A stretch of DNA of 64,000 nt, taken from positions 7,604,379 through 7,668,378 of the forward strand of contig NC_079905.1 in assembly GCF_024868665.1 (NCBI RefSeq), in the 5' to 3' direction. Position numbers and translations under genes: made by a program. Shown here one piece after another: positions 60,360-64,000 of this stretch. The notes beneath the pieces are model-generated. The model ran no database searches. It saw only the letters and a list, made by a program, of their open reading frames with translations, and was not told where the DNA came from. The first letter of the stretch is position 1. The number at the start of each line of letters is the position of its first letter. This DNA comes from Triplophysa rosa (taxonomy: Eukaryota; Chordata; Actinopteri; Cypriniformes; Nemacheilidae).

Positions 60360-63300
60360 TTATTTGGCAAAGCTTTTATCACTTAATGTATAAGAAATCC
60401 ATATCATTTCAATATTTCCAGCTCTTTTCATTTCTTCAGGCTATTTCAAACAACTACTTAATTTTGCACAGGGCATCGAAACATTAGCATAAACTCTTTC
60501 AATTTAGTTGATTTCTTATACAATCTGAGAGGTCAAGCCCAGTGGTACCCTTGGCAGATAGATTGTGGCATCTGCCTGAGCCGGTCCCATCAAAACATTG
60601 CAGCTTTCTTTCACGTCTATTCATAGAGTTCAAACCCCCCCGTTTGTGTTGTGCTGATCACAAGTCAGTGCGGCCTGAATTTACGGCTCCCTGATCAGAG
60701 CCCAGTGTTTGTGTTTGGGTTTGTGTGAGTCCATGTCAGAGTGGCCCTCTAATTTATAGGGTCTTTCTCAATAGGGGCAGGAATAGGGGAGGGTGCAGGA
60801 GGGCAGGAGAAAAAGGCGAAATGCATATGGAGCACAAAAGGCCACTGGGGCGTCCCTTTCAGAAACGGGGCCAATTCAGTAAAGAAGGCCAAGCGTGAAT
60901 GCCAAACCATGCAGAAACTTCAAGGAAATGCCATCCAAAGTAAACATACTCTCAGGCTTCATAAGATTTTATGAAGGCCAATGGAAGGATTATCTTTAAT
61001 CTAAAGGCTGGTGTACCTCAACATTCTGTATGTTTCTTTAGGTTAAAGCAATAGTTTAGCCAGTGATGAACAACGTCTTTAAAACAGTTAGTTCCAGTCC
61101 TTAATTCTGATTGGTCAATAGACAGTTTCAAAGCAACAACATAAACATACCCAAACTTTTCTTCCGGTACATATCGACATAGAATAGTCCCTGTAGATTA
61201 TTTCTGAAAACAAGCAAAAGAAATAGATTCCATTCGCTAGCAAGTAAAAAGTATGGCTAGTATTATTTTGGGATACCAGTAGAAGAAACGTTACTTGGCT
61301 AAACTGAAATGCAACAAAGTTACACAACCCATTTAACAAATTTTTATTGAATAAAATGAATATACAATAAAATTATTATTTTTTTACAATAAAATGTTAA
61401 TATTAATATAAATTTAAAAAAATTATTAGCCGCTAGCTAGAGACTATAAACAAACACAGACTGGAAGTTAACCTCTGGCCAGCTTGTGCGCACGATTAAA
61501 CCGCCATAGCTTTATTCACTATAAAACACAACCATGACCGCTTCACCCCACGATTCTGTGTATAACTATGCACCCCTTAGCAACCACTCTTAGCAACGTA
61601 AACAAAACATTCTATTGCTGTTTACAGTCGATCAGGGACTATTTTTTCCAAAGAAAGGAAGGCTTTAAGTGATTTGGTCTATAGATTGGACAAAAGAACA
61701 TGTTTAATGCTAAACCATTGTTACATGCTCTCAAACAATTTTTTTACTTCATGTGAAAATGCAAATAAGTGAGAGCTCATTTCTCTCTCATCCACCAAGA
61801 GACCAGATGTGTTAGCAGTTACTCTACTAGACTCTTCAATGCACACGTTCCCTTAGTTGTGCAGGAATAATTCCACACTGTGTTCATTTGGGGAAGGATC
61901 CACTCTCCCACATTAATCTCTTGACAGGTGGAGAGAAAAACACTCTCCCCCGCAAAATGGCTTGATGCCAGAGTAATTGGTCCCTGTGGGTGGGAGAAGT
62001 TCTCTTGCTTTCTCGACTATAGGGCACGGTGGATCCTGCGCAGAAGTTGGGAAGGGTTCGTCACATTGGAAGGGTGAACATTTTCATAGCACTTTAATCC
62101 ACCAGCTGACACTTCTCTCTATGCAAGGTCACTCATTATCATGTTAAACTATTTCTTCTACCTGCGGAGAAGCGATGTCAAAACCTTTTAAAAGTAACAT
62201 GATAGACGTAAGCCGCCCGCAAGGAGGCACTTTTACATCTACAGCCTGTCTCTGGCTTTCAAAATAATGAATCGTATTATGATAAAGACTTGGTTCAAAT
62301 CTCTAATGAAATGCGAAGGAGTTGGTGCTTTGCTTTCAACTTTTATGAATTCCACTCAACCCTGGAGGGCTCTTTAAATTCGGTAGTAGCAGAGGTCAGA
62401 TACGTCAGAAACTTCAAACAACAAACACCTGCATACTTCTTTTAACAAATCCGATTCTGTTTCACGAAAGGTTGAAATTAGGTGCGTTTCATTCACAATA
62501 TGAGGAGATTATTACCAAACCGCATAATCCGGAATTCTCGAGTGGAGTTTAAACTTTGAAAGTAAAATTACTTTGTGGGGAAGATGAATAATATTCCGAT
62601 CCCTGACAACAAACTCAATTTATAGAAACGACAAGCTTCTCAGTTTTCCACTTAATCATTCCCGCCTTGATTAAACACAGCATGGTAATGAATGCCAATA
62701 TGCCACCTTGGTTCCTCTTGATAGGATTTGGAAAATCATTTCTTATGAACTCAGGCTCTCTGGCGTTTTGAGCCACATCTATGCGGTAACATAATAGCGT
62801 GGTTTAATTTTAATACTTTTTAAAGCTCGCTCTTGCCTTTCTGGAAATTAACCAAACCCTTTGATTTTGTTTAAATTAAAAGCAAAGCTCAAGAGAACAA
62901 ATAATACAAATGTCTCCTAAAGTATACTCTTGAGGTGGCTATGTTGAAGTTTGAACAGATGGATTTGGAAAAGTCTACAGAACTCAAGGCCCATTTGTGT
63001 TGATAACATATGGTACCACATTTGTCGCAAATGAGCCTTGCATGATATTCCAGTAAATGAGGCGGTAATTTAGGGTAGGCAACGTCATGTTTAGTCGTGT
63101 TTGGTTAACCTTTATGGCAGGGTGTGCTTGAGCTTTGCGTTTTTGTAGAGTATAGATAACTTCTATGTGCTATACAGCACATTACATAATAAACAGGTTC
63201 TCCAGTGTATATACAGTAGATGGTAAAGCTACACTAGAACTTCCATGACATTCTGAAATACTGTATGATTTTAACTTTGTGGCAACAGTTTGGGGAGAAT

Positions 63301-63630
63301 GCTTTCCTACCCTGTGCAGAAAAGGAGGTCCGTAAAGAATTTTATGAAGATTCTATCTGGTGTTGACTTGACTTTATGAACTAAACTCTGCAGAATGAAA
63401 TCTCTTTGCATAACTGATGAACCACATGAAATTTAAAACCAATAACAAAGATATTTTGGTCAGAAGCACTAAATCAGCCTGACATAAAAATAAATTATAC
63501 CCTAGTATTTATTTAAAATATCTAGTTAAAAGGGGTCATAAAACAAGGCATTTAATTTACCTTCATCTTTCCAAAACTACTTTAAATACACAAACAGACT
63601 GTAAATGTCCCAAAACAAGGCTGTAGCATT
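60360..63630. other. intergenic stretch, nothing recognised
   Basis: No exon, RNA gene or well-bounded transposon was identified. Several short GC-richer segments (about 60530-60900 and 61900-62240) could be conserved non-coding sequence, but that cannot be judged without comparison. Confidence 0.5.
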
Positions 63631-63634
63631 CCCA

Positions 63635-63906
63635 CAAAAACTGCATCTGTCATCTTTTATTCACTCTCATGTCATTCCTGTATATGACTCTGAAACGCAA
63701 AAAAAAAGATGTTTTGAGAAATGTCTCAGTGGTGTTGTGTCCATACAATGTAAGTCAATGGGTGTCAGTGTTGTTTGGTTACCGGCGTTCTTCAAAATAT
63801 CTTTGTTTGTGTTCTGCGGAAGAAATAAAGTCATACGGATTTGGCTTAACATGAGGCCGATTAAATGCTGAACGAAATGTAATGTTTGGGTGAACTATCC
63901 CTTTAA
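63635..63906. mobile_element. palindromic cyprinid MITE, copy 9
   Basis: CTGTCATCTTTTATTCACTC, AGAAATGTCTCAGTGG, GTCCATACAATGTAAGTC, centre TGTTTGGTTACCGG, TTCTTCAAAATATCTTTG, right end TTTGGGTGAACTATCCCTTT. The far left end is diverged. Confidence 0.85.
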
Positions 63907-64000
63907 ACGATAAGAATTCTGGACAATCGAAAACATACACAGCTTAATTCCTCATATTCTGTCAAATCAAAATCGATATCTGCTGAAAGAAAGCGTTCCC

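Overview
The window reads as nuclear DNA of a teleost fish, most likely a cyprinid (carp/zebrafish group). The protein-coding exons are vertebrate with GT-AG introns. The non-coding DNA is AT-rich with CA/TG microsatellites and carries at least nine copies or fragments of a palindromic MITE whose ends (AAAGGGATAGTTCACCC type) are typical of cyprinids. Most long open frames are chance or antisense frames, so genes were rebuilt exon by exon from splice sites, codon phase and family similarity.

Layout. (1) 1-3496, minus strand: first coding exon of ext1 (heparan sulfate co-polymerase exostosin-1); 1-2558 is its intron 1 and the rest of the gene lies off the left edge. (2) 3497-11700: upstream and intergenic DNA with a Tc1/mariner-type MITE, an hAT MITE with a perfect 8-bp target duplication, and two unassigned CpG-rich promoter-like stretches. 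(3) 11703 to about 20560: a head-to-tail tandem duplication of about 4.4 kb. Each unit holds a head-to-head pair, tpmt (minus) and ppp1r36 (plus). Unit A keeps a complete 8-coding-exon tpmt (232 codons) but a broken ppp1r36 truncated by the duplication breakpoint. Unit B keeps a complete 11-exon ppp1r36 (440 codons, running to 22250) but a tpmt lacking coding exons corresponding to 3, 4 and 7. The locus has thus resolved to one working copy of each gene by reciprocal loss. (4) 22251-25339: intergenic DNA with an inverted-repeat element carrying NRF1-type palindromes, then the sdc2 promoter. (5) 25340-57550, plus strand: complete sdc2 (syndecan-2), 5 coding exons, 208 codons, with a 30-kb intron 1 that hosts nearly all the larger transposons. 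These include a degenerate L2-like LINE (minus strand) interrupted by two hAT-like elements, one itself interrupted by a third element, and a BED-finger hAT transposase relic. (6) 57551-64000: sdc2 3' UTR with a canonical poly(A) signal, then intergenic DNA with further MITEs.

Functionally, ext1 polymerises heparan sulfate and sdc2 is a membrane core protein that carries it, so a glycosaminoglycan enzyme and an acceptor lie about 22 kb apart in divergent orientation. The tpmt/ppp1r36 pair between them is unrelated to that pathway. No tRNA, rRNA, CRISPR or bacterial-type system was seen.
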